A stretch of 64,000 nucleotides of DNA from an uncultured Desulfobulbus sp. (GTDB taxonomy: Bacteria > Desulfobacterota > Desulfobulbia > Desulfobulbales > Desulfobulbaceae). The stretch is from assembly GCF_963664075.1 (NCBI RefSeq), contig NZ_OY760916.1, positions 779,501 through 843,500 of the forward strand. The letters are read 5' to 3'. How positions within the stretch are numbered: the stretch's first letter is position 1; every line of letters starts with the position of its first letter. The notes under the pieces were generated by a model. That model searched no databases and was not told the DNA's origin. It saw only the letters and a program-made list of their open reading frames with translations. Positions 27,140 to 36,364 of the stretch are shown here, piece after piece. A program made the position numbers and the translations under genes.

Positions 27140-27411
27140 GGGAAAAACAGGACTGAGGGCATAGGACTGAGGATTAAGGACCAGCAAATCCCATTTTGTC
27201 CCCTGGCCCGCCTATGTGAATGGTGCTGAAGAGACTTTTGGGTTTTTCTATGGGGTTGCAAGGCATATTTTCAGCGCTTTCTCAGCCCGCTGGCTGCAAG
27301 GACCATGTTTTTTCGTCATGTAGGGCCTTTTTTAGACGCACTTATCCTCTTCCCTTTTCAGATAAAACCGAAGGGATTGCTCTTTGACAGTTCTGCTGAA
27401 TGACTTGAACG

Positions 27412-28794
27412 CTAACCGCCGAGCCAGTCTCTCTCCATCACAATATATCCGCCTGGGCCGTAGACCAGCACCCGGAAGATCGTCTCCATTGAATCAACCC
27501 TGAATATGCGGAAATAATTGCGCATCATCTCCCACAACGCTCTTTTGGAGCCGAGTTCCTTCAACGCTGCCTGGAAGAGATGGCAACTCATCTGCTGCAC
27601 CTGGTCGACAAGAAAGGCCAGCATCATGAGAATGGCAAACACCGCGCTGAGATGCTTCTTGCCCAGTCCGTAATTATGCTCCAGGTTGTATCCCTGGGTT
27701 TTCAAGGTGTTGGAGGTTTCGTTTTCGATCTTCCACCGCGCGCGGCCAGCCCGCATGACCTCTTCGACGTTTTCAGGAGTGATAGTCAGATCTGTGACCC
27801 AACTGAACCGGGTAAGCTTGTTATTTTTATCCACCTGCCAGTATTCCAGGAAATTGACCAGCAGGTCCTGGCGGGACTGGTTGAGTGATACGTGATTAAT
27901 AAAACGGAAAAAATGTATTTTGCCCGGATCGTTGGAGTCCACTTGCTGTAGCTCGGTGACCTTCCCCTGGGCGATGGCATCGTCAACCAACGAAAACAGA
28001 AACTGATGGTCTCCAGGCTTGACACCAAGGATAAAACGAAGATTTAGCCGTTGCAGATCCTCGATATGGGGCGCGTTGCTGCTGAGTGCATCCTCGGTGA
28101 CGATGAGCTTGAGGTGTGGATGCTCACGCCGCAGTGCCTCGAAGAAACGACGGGCCGCATTGCGCTCGCAATCGTTTTTAGCCGAACCGTCCTGGCGGGT
28201 AATCATTTCAGGAAAGAAAGGAATTAGCTCGCGACAATCCGGATGCACCAGGGCAGCGGCATACATCTGTTGGTAGTACAGTTCTGTTCCATTGCGACGA
28301 GTTTTTTTGAGGCAGTAGGATGAGGCCACCTTCGTTGAGGAATAAAACCCTGTACCGTCACCACTGAGCAGATAATGGCCACCCAGCAGCGTCATTGATT
28401 CCAGCTTTTTGCCTCGTTGCAACCGCCGAAAAACGGTGCGAAACGCTGGTCGTAAATAGTCTGGATCAACTTCATCCAGGATGGCGCGCATCTGAGAGTC
28501 GCAGGAGATGCCGGTCACTCCATATACCGTATGCAGGTTTTCTGGTTCTCTGCTCCGTCGCTCATCGAAGGCCAGCAGCGACTGGTCTTTCAGGTGAAAC
28601 ACGGCAAAGGCAGACATGATCGCGTCATCAAGGGCAATCTTGGCATTTTGGGCCCGATGATCGGTAAGTTTGCCAAAATCAGCTTTGATAGCTTGAATTA
28701 ATGCGTCCACGTGGAGTGTTTTGTTCACGGCTCTTCCGTTCGTTGGGGCAACCAGTTGTAACGCTTTGGTCGAGAAAATTTTTAGCGACTGCAC
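27412..28794 (-). CDS. IS4-like DDE transposase
   Basis: A 460-residue transposase with a DDE_Tnp_1-type core. Candidate acidic residues lie in YLLSGDGTGFYSS, in LKLIVTEDALSSNAP and in RARWKIENETSNTLKTQGYNLEHNYGLGKKHLSA, the last being the YREK-like Glu region. Members of this group are usually filed under IS4-related or unclassified (ISNCY) sequences, and the exact family was not settled. The frame is complete. Clear terminal inverted repeats were not identified in 27140-27411 or 28795-28930, so the element's limits are unknown. Confidence 0.8.
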   Translation of the reverse strand: MQSLKIFSTKALQLVAPTNGRAVNKTLHVDALIQAIKADFGKLTDHRAQNAKIALDDAIMSAFAVFHLKDQSLLAFDERRSREPENLHTVYGVTGISCDSQMRAILDEVDPDYLRPAFRTVFRRLQRGKKLESMTLLGGHYLLSGDGTGFYSSTKVASSYCLKKTRRNGTELYYQQMYAAALVHPDCRELIPFFPEMITRQDGSAKNDCERNAARRFFEALRREHPHLKLIVTEDALSSNAPHIEDLQRLNLRFILGVKPGDHQFLFSLVDDAIAQGKVTELQQVDSNDPGKIHFFRFINHVSLNQSRQDLLVNFLEYWQVDKNNKLTRFSWVTDLTITPENVEEVMRAGRARWKIENETSNTLKTQGYNLEHNYGLGKKHLSAVFAILMMLAFLVDQVQQMSCHLFQAALKELGSKRALWEMMRNYFRIFRVDSMETIFRVLVYGPGGYIVMERDWLGG

Positions 28795-29117
28795 AATCGA
28801 TTCTCCATGTAATTCATTGTAATTCCATGAAAAAATCGATTTTTTATTTCATTGCTTTGTCAAGAAAAAAATGCGTCGCCCCTGGTATAATTATCTCTTA
28901 ATTTTAATATGTTAAATGCATCCTGTTCGGTTGACTGCCAGGTGCTCCCCGGCCAACCCTTTAGCGATCAAGCCATACTCCAAAGTTTACGAAGACTAAT
29001 CCCTTCGTATCCCATAAAATCAAGGGTTGAGGGAACAATGGGAATTGCTGATTAAGGACTGAGTGGTACAGGGGAATTCGAAAATTACGGTTTGTTCGGT
29101 GAAGTTACGCACCACCC
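28795..29117. other. Spacer between two transposase genes, no gene seen
   Basis: Contains the upstream region of the DDE transposase and about 190 bp before ISAs1, ending in one copy of its target duplication CGCACCACCC (29108-29117). No coding sequence is supported. Confidence 0.5.
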
Positions 29118-30413
29118 CAGGGCAAGCGCACCAAAATGTCCTAACAAAGCCTGTTTAGCGACTGGGTTAGGCTAACTTGGCGTTAAAAATTGAATGAAAT
29201 CGAATTATTATTCAATCTTGTTCGCATATCCTATATAAACTACCCTTCAAAAATCACCAATTGGAGAAGGGGGATGAAATCAACAAAACCAGACATAGCT
29301 TCCCATTTCGAAAACTTGAAAGATCCGAGAGTCGAAGGGAAAAACCGACACCTGCTCATCGATATTATTACCATTGCCATCTGCGGGGTGGCATCTGGTG
29401 CATCTGGCTGGGAACAAATAGAAATTTTCGGACAAGCCAAACAAGAATGGCTCGCAACGTTTCTTGAACTCCCTAATGGTATCCCTGGACACGATACATT
29501 TCGACGAGTCATATCTTGTCTTAATACCAAAATTTTTCAAGAATGCTTTTTGAGTTGGGTGCACTCCGTGGTCGAGGTTACTGATGGCGAAATTATCCCT
29601 ATCGACGGTAAGACCTTAAGGCGGTCGCACGACTCCAGGTCGGGAAAATCAGCCATTCATATGGTCAGTGCTTGGGCTGCGAACAATCGACTTGTCTTAG
29701 GGCAAGTCAAAACCGAAGAAAAATCAAACGAAATCACCGCAATTCCCGAACTTTTAAAACTGCTGGAAGTCAAAGGCTGCATCGTGACTATTGACGCCAT
29801 GGGGTGTCAAAAGAAGATAGCCGAACAGATCGTCCAACAAGGTGGTGATTACGTATTAGGCTTAAAAGGCAATCAGGGCTCATTACTTCAAGCCGTTGAA
29901 ACGATTTTCAGTCAAGCAGACGCAGAGACCTTTAACAGCGATAAATTTGATTTCTACCAAAGCGAGAGCAAGGGCCACGGTCGCCACGAAATCCGCTCAC
30001 ATTACACAACCGATGCCGCCGAGTTGCCAATGGCTGCACAGTGGAAGGGGCTCCGGACAATTGGTGTTGTCGTTTCAGAGCGGCAAGTAAAGAACAAAAA
30101 AACGACAGAATGCCGATATTATATATCAAGCCAAGACAACAACGCCGAACTTTTTGCCAAGGCAGTTCGGGCCCATTGGGGGATAGAAAATTCTCTCCAC
30201 TATGTACTTGATGTCACATTTCGAGAAGATGAATGCCGAATCCGGAAAGACGATGCTCCCGAAAATTTTGCCGTACTGCGACATATTGCACGCAATCTTC
30301 TACAGCGCGAGCAAACCAAAATGAGTATCAAGCAAAAACAGTTTCGATGTGCCTGCGACAATAACTTCCTCGCCAAGGTACTTGCTGGCTAGCTTTTTCG
30401 TGCGCTTGCCCTG
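29118..30413 (+). mobile_element. Complete ISAs1-family element
   Basis: Inverted ends CAGGGCAAGCGCACCAAAA (left) and the complement of TTTTTCGTGCGCTTGCCCTG (right) match over at least 14 bp. The element is flanked by a perfect 10-bp direct repeat CGCACCACCC (29108-29117 and 30414-30423), as expected for a clean single insertion. Length 1296 bp. Confidence 0.95.
29274..30392 (+). CDS. ISAs1-family transposase
   Basis: About 372 residues from the ATG at 29274, which follows GGAGAAGGGGG. The N-terminal DDE_Tnp_1-associated region (HFENLKDPRVEGKNRHLLIDIITIAICGV) precedes a catalytic core with IPIDGKTLRRS, IVTIDAMGCQKKIAEQI, GLKGNQGSLL and VRAHWGIENSLHYVLDVTFREDECRIRKDDAPEN. These contain the expected acidic triad and H-repeat family signatures. 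The frame is intact and the element has perfect target duplications, so it may be functional. An upstream extension to 29190 is not supported by a ribosome binding site. Confidence 0.95.
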   Translation: MKSTKPDIASHFENLKDPRVEGKNRHLLIDIITIAICGVASGASGWEQIEIFGQAKQEWLATFLELPNGIPGHDTFRRVISCLNTKIFQECFLSWVHSVVEVTDGEIIPIDGKTLRRSHDSRSGKSAIHMVSAWAANNRLVLGQVKTEEKSNEITAIPELLKLLEVKGCIVTIDAMGCQKKIAEQIVQQGGDYVLGLKGNQGSLLQAVETIFSQADAETFNSDKFDFYQSESKGHGRHEIRSHYTTDAAELPMAAQWKGLRTIGVVVSERQVKNKKTTECRYYISSQDNNAELFAKAVRAHWGIENSLHYVLDVTFREDECRIRKDDAPENFAVLRHIARNLLQREQTKMSIKQKQFRCACDNNFLAKVLAG

Positions 30414-30423
30414 CGCACCACCC

Positions 30424-30600
30424 CTGTCATCTCGACCAACGGGAGAGATCTCGTTTTTAAGAAGTGAGAAGTGAGAAATGAGAAGTGAGAAATGAGAAAT
30501 GAGAAATGAGAAATTTTATTGCTCCCACCAATGACGTCAACAACATTTTGATGAATTAACTGTTTTTTCTCCTAACTCTTCACTCCTCCTCTCCTAACTA
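30424..30600. repeat. Heptamer microsatellite and unit half
   Basis: CTGTCATCTCGACCAACGGG with AGAGATCTCG (half of the 157-bp unit) is followed by about seven copies of a 7-base word, GAGAAGT/GAGAAAT (30460-30510). A pyrimidine-rich CTCCTAACTCTTCACTCCTC follows at 30570-30600. Confidence 0.75.
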
Positions 30601-30610
30601 AAAAGAAAAA

Positions 30611-31084
30611 ATGCAAAAGCCCCACAAACAACTACGAGCCTGGCAACTGGCCATGGAGATAGCGCAGACCGTGTACCGAACAACTCACACTTTCCCAGCC
30701 GATGAAATATTCGGCCTCACCAGCCAGATGCGAAGGTGTTCCATAAGTATAGCTAGTAATATTGCAGAAGGGGCAGGGCGGCAAACTACGAAGGAATTTA
30801 TCCAGTTTCTCCACATCGCCCAAGGCTCTTTAAGTGAACTCGACACCCAACTTGAACTAGCCTTGAAGCTTGGCTATATAGCTCAGGAACCCCGGCAAAC
30901 AATCGATAGCTTGCTGACGGAAGAAGATAAGATTATCTCATTTGAAAAGGCTAATACCCGTCAAAAAAACGCTGCCCAGAAACGGATCGAGCTCCTTGAA
31001 GCCAAGCTGCAAACAAAGAACGAGGTCTTCTCTGAACTCATGGAGGAGCATGTTCTCTTAAAAAAGGATCTTGGGGAACGCTAA
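30611..31084 (+). CDS. Four-helix-bundle protein fused to the tail of an IS3 OrfA
   Basis: A 157-residue frame. Residues 1 to about 108 are a four-helix-bundle protein of the 23S rRNA intervening-sequence family (LRAWQLAMEIAQTVYRTTHTFPADEIFGLTSQMRRCSISIASNIAEGAGR and LGSL-type helices). The remainder, KNAAQKRIELLEAKLQTKNEVFSELMEEHVLLKKDLGER, is the leucine-zipper end of an IS3-family OrfA, followed directly by orfB in the -1 frame. The IS3 left end and most of orfA are missing, so this is a chimera created by deletion or recombination. The four-helix-bundle part is close to full length. The function of such proteins is uncertain. Confidence 0.8.
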   Translation: MQKPHKQLRAWQLAMEIAQTVYRTTHTFPADEIFGLTSQMRRCSISIASNIAEGAGRQTTKEFIQFLHIAQGSLSELDTQLELALKLGYIAQEPRQTIDSLLTEEDKIISFEKANTRQKNAAQKRIELLEAKLQTKNEVFSELMEEHVLLKKDLGER

Positions 31085-31305
31085 AAGCGTCCTGGGTTCC
31101 CCATGACATCCGAGATAGCGTGATCGACTTTGTCAAGCGATGGGCCAAGAAGACTGGTCTCGCTGTGACGCATTTTATTTCCTGGCTCGGTCTTACCTCC
31201 AGTAAGTATTACAGCTGGCAGAGTCGCTACGGCAAAGTCAATGAACATAATGGCCAGGTACCCCGCGATTTTTGGCTAGAAGACTGGGAGAAACAAGCTA
31301 TTATC

Positions 31306-32997
31306 GTAACTACTCACACCCTCTAAAAAAAGCTCAAAGCCAAATAAATAACTTGACAGGTTTTTACTGAATTTTTTTCCAATAGCCAGGAATGTCAACA
31401 AAAATGCCCATCAACGCGCTTGGTCGTCTCTAAATCGTTCCAATATTGCGTTCCGATAGCAAACAGATGCGATAGCGCTCAATCGTTCAACTCAGGGGCA
31501 CACAGGAGGTCGAAAAAAGCCTTGGTATAGTAACCCCATGGGAACAGTAAATAAAATAAGGGTCCGCGAAGAAGTCGATCTCCTCAAACAGGAATTTGAA
31601 CAGCTTTGTTCCGCCGGCAAAGTTTCCTCTGAGATACGGGTCCTGGTCAACAGCCTGCTGGTTGTTGTCGAGTTGATACTCTCTATCTTTCTTGAGAAGA
31701 CAACGCGCAAGGGAAACAAAAACTCGAGCATTCCTTCTTCGCAAACCGAGAAAGACGAAACCGCTACCAAGCACTGCACCACTACCGGCAGGGGGAAACA
31801 AGTCAATGGGCGGGTTGGCAATACACGCGTCAAAGAATCGGTCACCACTGCTCAGGTCGAGGTGTGTGATATCTGCGGAATGGTGCTGGATAGCGTTGCA
31901 TGCCAGGGGCATGAACGTCGGACAAAAATCGACATCGTTTTTGAAAAAGTTGTCGAGCACATTGACGCAGAAATAAAGCAATGCCCCAATTGTGAAGCAA
32001 CAGTCAAGGGGCGTTTTCCTGACGATATGCCGGGTAAGCTGCAGTACGGCAATGGGCTTAAAGCGTTTGCCATTCATTTGGTTATCAGCCAGATGGTCGC
32101 TTTAAACCGGGTTCAAAAACAGATAGCAGCCATGATCGGTAGCGTAATCTCCGAGGCCAGCCTGCTCAAATTTGTTTTGCGCTTGTACCAATCACTCGAA
32201 GCATGGGAATCCAGAGCTATTGATAGGCTGCTGCAGGCTCCATCCCTGCATGTGGATGAAACCTCGTTTCGGGTTGAAGGGAAGAATCACTGGATTCACG
32301 TCTATTCTTCCGGCGAAACAACCCTGAAAGTACTGCATCGAAAACGGGGCAAGGAGGCAATCGAAGGATTGAATATCATCCCTCGGTATGGCGGGGTGAT
32401 CATCCATGATTGCTGGGCATCATATTTATCTTACGACCATTGCGGTCACGGACTTTGCGGCTCGCACCTTTTGCGAGAGTTGACGTTTGTCGTTGACTCT
32501 AACCAATACCGGTGGGCCCGCAATCTAAAAGCGGTGCTCCAGCAAACGTGTCGTACGGTGGCTCAACGTCCGGAAAAATGTCTTACCGAACGGGAGTATG
32601 CCAACCTGCAGAAGCGCTACCGTAATATCCTTACGCGTGGCAGCAAGGAGTTGCCCAAGATCCCTCCGAAACCACAAGGGAAGCGCGGCAGAATAGCCAA
32701 ATCCGATGCGCACAATCTTTGGGAGCGATTACAAAAGCATGAGGCGGCAGTCTTGCTTTTTGCCAAAGAACCACATGTGCCGTTCACCAACAACAGGGCG
32801 GAAAGGGATCTTCGCATGGCTAAGGTAAAACAGAAAATATCCGGTTGTTTTCGACGGAAACAATATGCCCAGGCTTACTGCAGGATTTCAAGTTACCTGC
32901 AGACCATGGCAAGCCAGGGGATCAATCCTCTTGTCGCTATCCAGTTGGCACTGGCAGGAACTCTGCCTGATGCCGAAGAATAGGGGTGAGTAGTTAC
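31306..32997 (+). mobile_element. IS66-family element, copy B
   Basis: A 1692-bp element with GTAACTACTCAC ends. It is flanked by a perfect 8-bp target duplication CTATTATC (31298-31305 and 32998-33005), the only one of four copies with matching flanks. Confidence 0.96.
31538..32983 (+). CDS. IS66-family transposase, copy B
   Basis: A 481-residue intact frame nearly identical to copies A, C and D, with the same zinc-ribbon CxxC pairs and DDE residues. It is distinguished by Ala in CSAGKVSS. The start lies just after GTATAGTAACCCC, within the conserved IS leader. Confidence 0.95.
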   Translation: MGTVNKIRVREEVDLLKQEFEQLCSAGKVSSEIRVLVNSLLVVVELILSIFLEKTTRKGNKNSSIPSSQTEKDETATKHCTTTGRGKQVNGRVGNTRVKESVTTAQVEVCDICGMVLDSVACQGHERRTKIDIVFEKVVEHIDAEIKQCPNCEATVKGRFPDDMPGKLQYGNGLKAFAIHLVISQMVALNRVQKQIAAMIGSVISEASLLKFVLRLYQSLEAWESRAIDRLLQAPSLHVDETSFRVEGKNHWIHVYSSGETTLKVLHRKRGKEAIEGLNIIPRYGGVIIHDCWASYLSYDHCGHGLCGSHLLRELTFVVDSNQYRWARNLKAVLQQTCRTVAQRPEKCLTEREYANLQKRYRNILTRGSKELPKIPPKPQGKRGRIAKSDAHNLWERLQKHEAAVLLFAKEPHVPFTNNRAERDLRMAKVKQKISGCFRRKQYAQAYCRISSYLQTMASQGINPLVAIQLALAGTLPDAEE

Positions 32998-33835
32998 CTA
33001 TTATCAGTTTTTACATGGAGCACCCTCTGGAAGGCTATCGGCGACTGACCTTAATGATGCTTGATCGCGATATTGTCGCTGTCAGCCCCAGCAGCGCCTA
33101 CCGTGTATTAAGTGCAGCTGGCCTGCTCAGACGCTGGAACGGCAAGCCTAGCAAAAAAGGAACTGGATTTGTTCAGCCCTTGAAGCCTCATGACCACTGG
33201 CATATTAATGTTTCATACATTAACCTGAAGGGCACTTTCTACTATATGTACAGCCTTTTGGACGGCTGTAGCCGCTACATTGTTCACTGGGAGCTGCGTG
33301 AGTCCATGACTGAAAAAGACGTTGAAATCATTTTGCAGCGAGCTCAGGAGAAGTTTCCTATGGCAACGCCCAGGATAATTTCAGATAATGGCCCTCAATT
33401 TATTGGCAAGGATTTTAAAGAGTTCATCCGGATAACAGGCATGACTCTCGTCCGAACATCGCCGTTTTATCCACAGAGCAACGGCTAGGTGGAACGCTAT
33501 CACAAAACGATCAAGTCAGAATGCATCCGCCCTAAAGTTGCTCTGTCTGTTGAAGAATCAAGAAATCACATTGCTGATTATATCGGCTATTACAACGAGA
33601 AGCGGTTACATAGCTCCATTGGCTACATAGCCCCCAAGGATAAATTAGAAGGCCGAGACGAACAAATTTTCAAAGAACGCGACAGGAAACTCGAGGCAGC
33701 CCGAGAGATTAGAAAACAAAAACGCCAAGAGAAAAATAGCTATTTCGCACCACGCCCAGCTCAAGCTGCCGTGGAAGCTGTTAACTCGCTAACTCACCAG
33801 GAGCAATTCTCCATTTCCAACTGAGGCAAAACACG

Positions 33836-33955
33836 TCGTTCTCGGGGCTTTTTACGAGAACGACAAAAGTAAGAAGTAAGAAGTAAGAAGTAAGAAGTAA
33901 GAAGTAAGAAGTAAGAAGTAAGAAGTAAGAAGTAAGAAGTAAAGAGTGAGAAGAA
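33836..33955. repeat. H1 hairpin followed by a heptamer tandem repeat
   Basis: CGTCGTTCTCGGGGCTTTTT with ACGAGAACGAC (33836-33866) is the H1 hairpin without an adjoining IS. Next come about ten perfect copies of the 7-base word GTAAGAA (33868-33945). The complementary strand would encode a repeated LLLTSYF peptide, with no evidence that it is expressed. Confidence 0.88.
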
Positions 33956-34041
33956 CAACCTCCACACTCCTACCCTCCTCACTTCTTACTAAAAAAAACT
34001 CCTAAACTCTTGAATCCTAACGAGAACTAACCAAATACAAA

Positions 34042-35049
34042 ATGCCCTCTCCTAACTCCTCACTCCTAACTCCTAACTCCCGCATCTTCCTAGCCGGTCA
34101 CCGAGGCATGGTAGGTTCCGCTATCCTGCGCAAGCTCACCGCCCTGGGCTATGAAAACATCATCACCCGCACCCACAAAGAACTGGACCTGACCCAACAG
34201 CAGGCCGTGCGGGAATTCTTTCAAAAAGAAAAGATCGACTACGTAGTTCTGGCGGCGGCCAAGGTCGGCGGCATTCATGCCAACAACACCTACCCGGCGG
34301 ATTTTATTACTCAGAACCTGCAGATCCAGACTAACATCATCCACGAGGCCTTCATGGCTGGGGTCAAGGATCTGCTCTTTCTCGGAAGCTCCTGCATCTA
34401 TCCCAAACTGGCGCCCCAACCACTCAAGGAAGAATACCTGCTCACCGGCGAGCTGGAACCCACCAACGATGCCTACGCCATCGCCAAGATCGCGGGCATC
34501 AAAATGTGCGAGGCCTATAACCGCCAGCATAGCACCCGGTATATCGCTGTCATGCCCACCAACCTCTATGGCCCTGGAGATAATTTTCATCCGGAAAATT
34601 CCCATGTCCTGCCAGCGCTGATCCTTCGCTTCCACCAGGCAAAGTTGAAGATGCGATCAAACCAGGAAGAGGTCGTCGTCTGGGGTACAGGCAAACCCAT
34701 GCGAGAATTCCTTCATGTAGACGATATGGCCGAAGGCTGCGTTTACCTGATGCAGCTCGACCAAGCCACCCTTAAGGACCACCTGCTGAGTTACCCTAAA
34801 CCCTGCTTCGTCAACCTGGGAACAGGCCTGGAAGTCTCCATCCGCGAACTTGCAGAAACAGTGAAAGAAGTCGTTGGTTTTCAAGGCAAACTCACCTTCG
34901 ACACCAGCAAACCCGACGGCACCCCCAGAAAACTCCTCGATGTCTCTCGCCTCCACCACCTCGGCTGGCAGCATAAGATCGAACTCCGCCAGGGAATTGA
35001 AGATACGTATCGGTGGCTGCTTGAAAATGAAGATGCGTTAAGAATTTAA
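34042..35049 (+). CDS. fcl: GDP-L-fucose synthase
   Basis: A 335-residue NADPH-dependent epimerase-reductase of the short-chain dehydrogenase superfamily. It has the nucleotide-binding [13 protein letters not shown] and AAAKVGGI. The catalytic triad is in FLGSSCIYP and YAIAKIAGI (Tyr-xxx-Lys), and [21 protein letters not shown] completes the signature. It converts GDP-4-keto-6-deoxymannose to GDP-L-fucose and pairs with the gmd gene 135 bp downstream. Enzymes of this family normally begin almost directly at the Rossmann fold. Here about 12 extra residues ([12 protein letters not shown]) are encoded by a CTCCTAA-type heptamer repeat that has run into the coding region, and no better start is available. 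Confidence 0.95.
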   Translation: MPSPNSSLLTPNSRIFLAGHRGMVGSAILRKLTALGYENIITRTHKELDLTQQQAVREFFQKEKIDYVVLAAAKVGGIHANNTYPADFITQNLQIQTNIIHEAFMAGVKDLLFLGSSCIYPKLAPQPLKEEYLLTGELEPTNDAYAIAKIAGIKMCEAYNRQHSTRYIAVMPTNLYGPGDNFHPENSHVLPALILRFHQAKLKMRSNQEEVVVWGTGKPMREFLHVDDMAEGCVYLMQLDQATLKDHLLSYPKPCFVNLGTGLEVSIRELAETVKEVVGFQGKLTFDTSKPDGTPRKLLDVSRLHHLGWQHKIELRQGIEDTYRWLLENEDALRI

Positions 35050-35184
35050 GCAAATATTGGAAACCGTAAGGATGAGACAGTAAGGAGTTAGGAGAGAAAA
35101 GTGAGGAGAAGAACAACCTCCTCACTCCTCCTCTCCTCACTCCTCCTCTCCTCACTACTTACTCCTATACTCCTAACTAAAAAA
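35050..35184. repeat. Heptamer-like low-complexity spacer between fcl and gmd
   Basis: AGGAGTTAGGAGAGAAAAGT followed by GAGGAG and then several CTCCTCACTCCTCCTCT blocks: purine-rich then pyrimidine-rich DNA able to fold back. It keeps the gmd frame open upstream of its start, encoding Ser-Leu repeats, but is unlikely to be translated. Confidence 0.75.
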
Positions 35185-36315
35185 ATGAAAAAAGCTTTAA
35201 TAACTGGAATAACAGGCCAAGACGGCTCCTACCTCGCAGAACTCCTCCTTGAAAAAGGCTACGAGGTCCACGGCATTAAACGCCGCAGCTCGCTCTTTAA
35301 CACCGACCGTATTGACCACCTTTATCAGGACCCGCACGAAAAAGAACGTCGCTTCATCCTTCACCATGGCGACCTGACTGACTCAACCAGCCTGATCCGT
35401 ATCATGCAGAAGGTCCAGCCGGACGAAGTCTATAACCTGGCGGCCCAATCCCATGTCGCGGTCAGCTTTGAAGAGCCGGAATACACCGCCAACTCCGATG
35501 CCCTGGGCACCCTGCGGTTGCTCGAGGCCATCCGTATTCTTGGCCTCACTGAGAAGACCAAGTTTTACCAGGCCTCCACCTCAGAGCTCTTCGGTAAGGT
35601 CCAGGAAATACCCCAAGTAGAAACTACCCCCTTTTACCCGCGCTCCCCCTATGCGGTGGCCAAGCTCTACGCCTACTGGATCGTGGTCAACTACCGTGAG
35701 GCCTACGGCATCTATGCCTGTAACGGTATCCTCTTTAACCACGAATCCCCGGTGCGCGGTGAAACCTTTGTCACCCGCAAGATCACCCGCGCCCTGGCCC
35801 GCATCTCTTTGGGCCTCCAGGACTGTCTCTACCTCGGCAACATGGATGCCAAGCGCGACTGGGGCCATGCCAAGGATTATGTAGCCATGCAGTGGCTCAT
35901 GCTCCAGCAGGATAAGCCCGAAGATTATGTCATCGCCACCGGTGAGCAGCACTCGGTGCGGGAGTTTGTCTCCCTGGCTGCAGCAGAGTTAGGCATTCAG
36001 CTCACCTGGCAGGGAAGTGGGGTAGAAGAGATCGCAATTGTTGAGTCGGTTGAGGCTAAGGCAGCGAGTGGCAGTACTGAGCAAGGGGTAAAACCTGGTG
36101 ACGTGATTGTACGTGTCGATCCGCGCTATTTCAGGCCAACTGAGGTTGAAACCCTCCTAGGTGATCCGTCTAAAGCGAAAAAAGAACTTGGCTGGGAGCC
36201 ACAGATTACCTTCCCGGAACTCGTTCAAGAGATGGTGCGTGTTGACCTCGACGAAGCACGACGTGACGATCTGTGTCGTCACCAAGGTTTTAAGACGTTT
36301 GATCGCAATGAGTAG
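35185..36315 (+). CDS. gmd: GDP-mannose 4,6-dehydratase
   Basis: A 376-residue protein opening [30 protein letters not shown], the hallmark of Gmd. It has the RRSSLFNT loop, [21 protein letters not shown], the catalytic STSELFG and [12 protein letters not shown] (Tyr-xxx-Lys), and [18 protein letters not shown]. It oxidises and dehydrates GDP-mannose to GDP-4-keto-6-deoxymannose, the substrate of the neighbouring GDP-fucose synthase. The ATG at 35185 fits the family start. The upstream open frame is repeat-derived. A stretch near residues 280-310 ([16 protein letters not shown]) is the usual variable insertion. Confidence 0.97.
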   Translation: MKKALITGITGQDGSYLAELLLEKGYEVHGIKRRSSLFNTDRIDHLYQDPHEKERRFILHHGDLTDSTSLIRIMQKVQPDEVYNLAAQSHVAVSFEEPEYTANSDALGTLRLLEAIRILGLTEKTKFYQASTSELFGKVQEIPQVETTPFYPRSPYAVAKLYAYWIVVNYREAYGIYACNGILFNHESPVRGETFVTRKITRALARISLGLQDCLYLGNMDAKRDWGHAKDYVAMQWLMLQQDKPEDYVIATGEQHSVREFVSLAAAELGIQLTWQGSGVEEIAIVESVEAKAASGSTEQGVKPGDVIVRVDPRYFRPTEVETLLGDPSKAKKELGWEPQITFPELVQEMVRVDLDEARRDDLCRHQGFKTFDRNE

Positions 36316-36364
36316 GATTTGAGCAAGAGGGGGAGATTTGCTTTTGTTTTGTTTTTTCTAATAG

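Larger units (their letters stand above)
31084..33824 (+). pseudogene. IS3-family OrfB, split by IS66 copy B and an amber codon
   Basis: The 5' part (SWVPHDIRDSVIDFVKRWAKK ... HNGQVPRDFWLEDWEKQAII) runs to 31305, where IS66 copy B is inserted. Removing the IS and one 8-bp duplication restores AII-SFYMEHPLEGYRR in frame. The DDE core follows (HDHWHINVSYI, IISDNGPQFIGKDFKEF). An in-frame TAG at 33486-33488 sits just after PQSNG, where relatives have a Lys or similar residue before the ERYHKTIKSE Glu motif. The frame then runs to 33824. Two independent lesions make this copy inactive. Confidence 0.92.

Noticed and set aside
27140..27411. Terminal inverted repeats for the IS4-like element
   Set aside because: Candidate words near 27323 and 28870 share only a short GACGCA match; not convincing.
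33794..33982. Minus-strand peptide of repeated LLLTSYF heptads
   Set aside because: Direct translation of the 7-base microsatellite; no evidence of expression.
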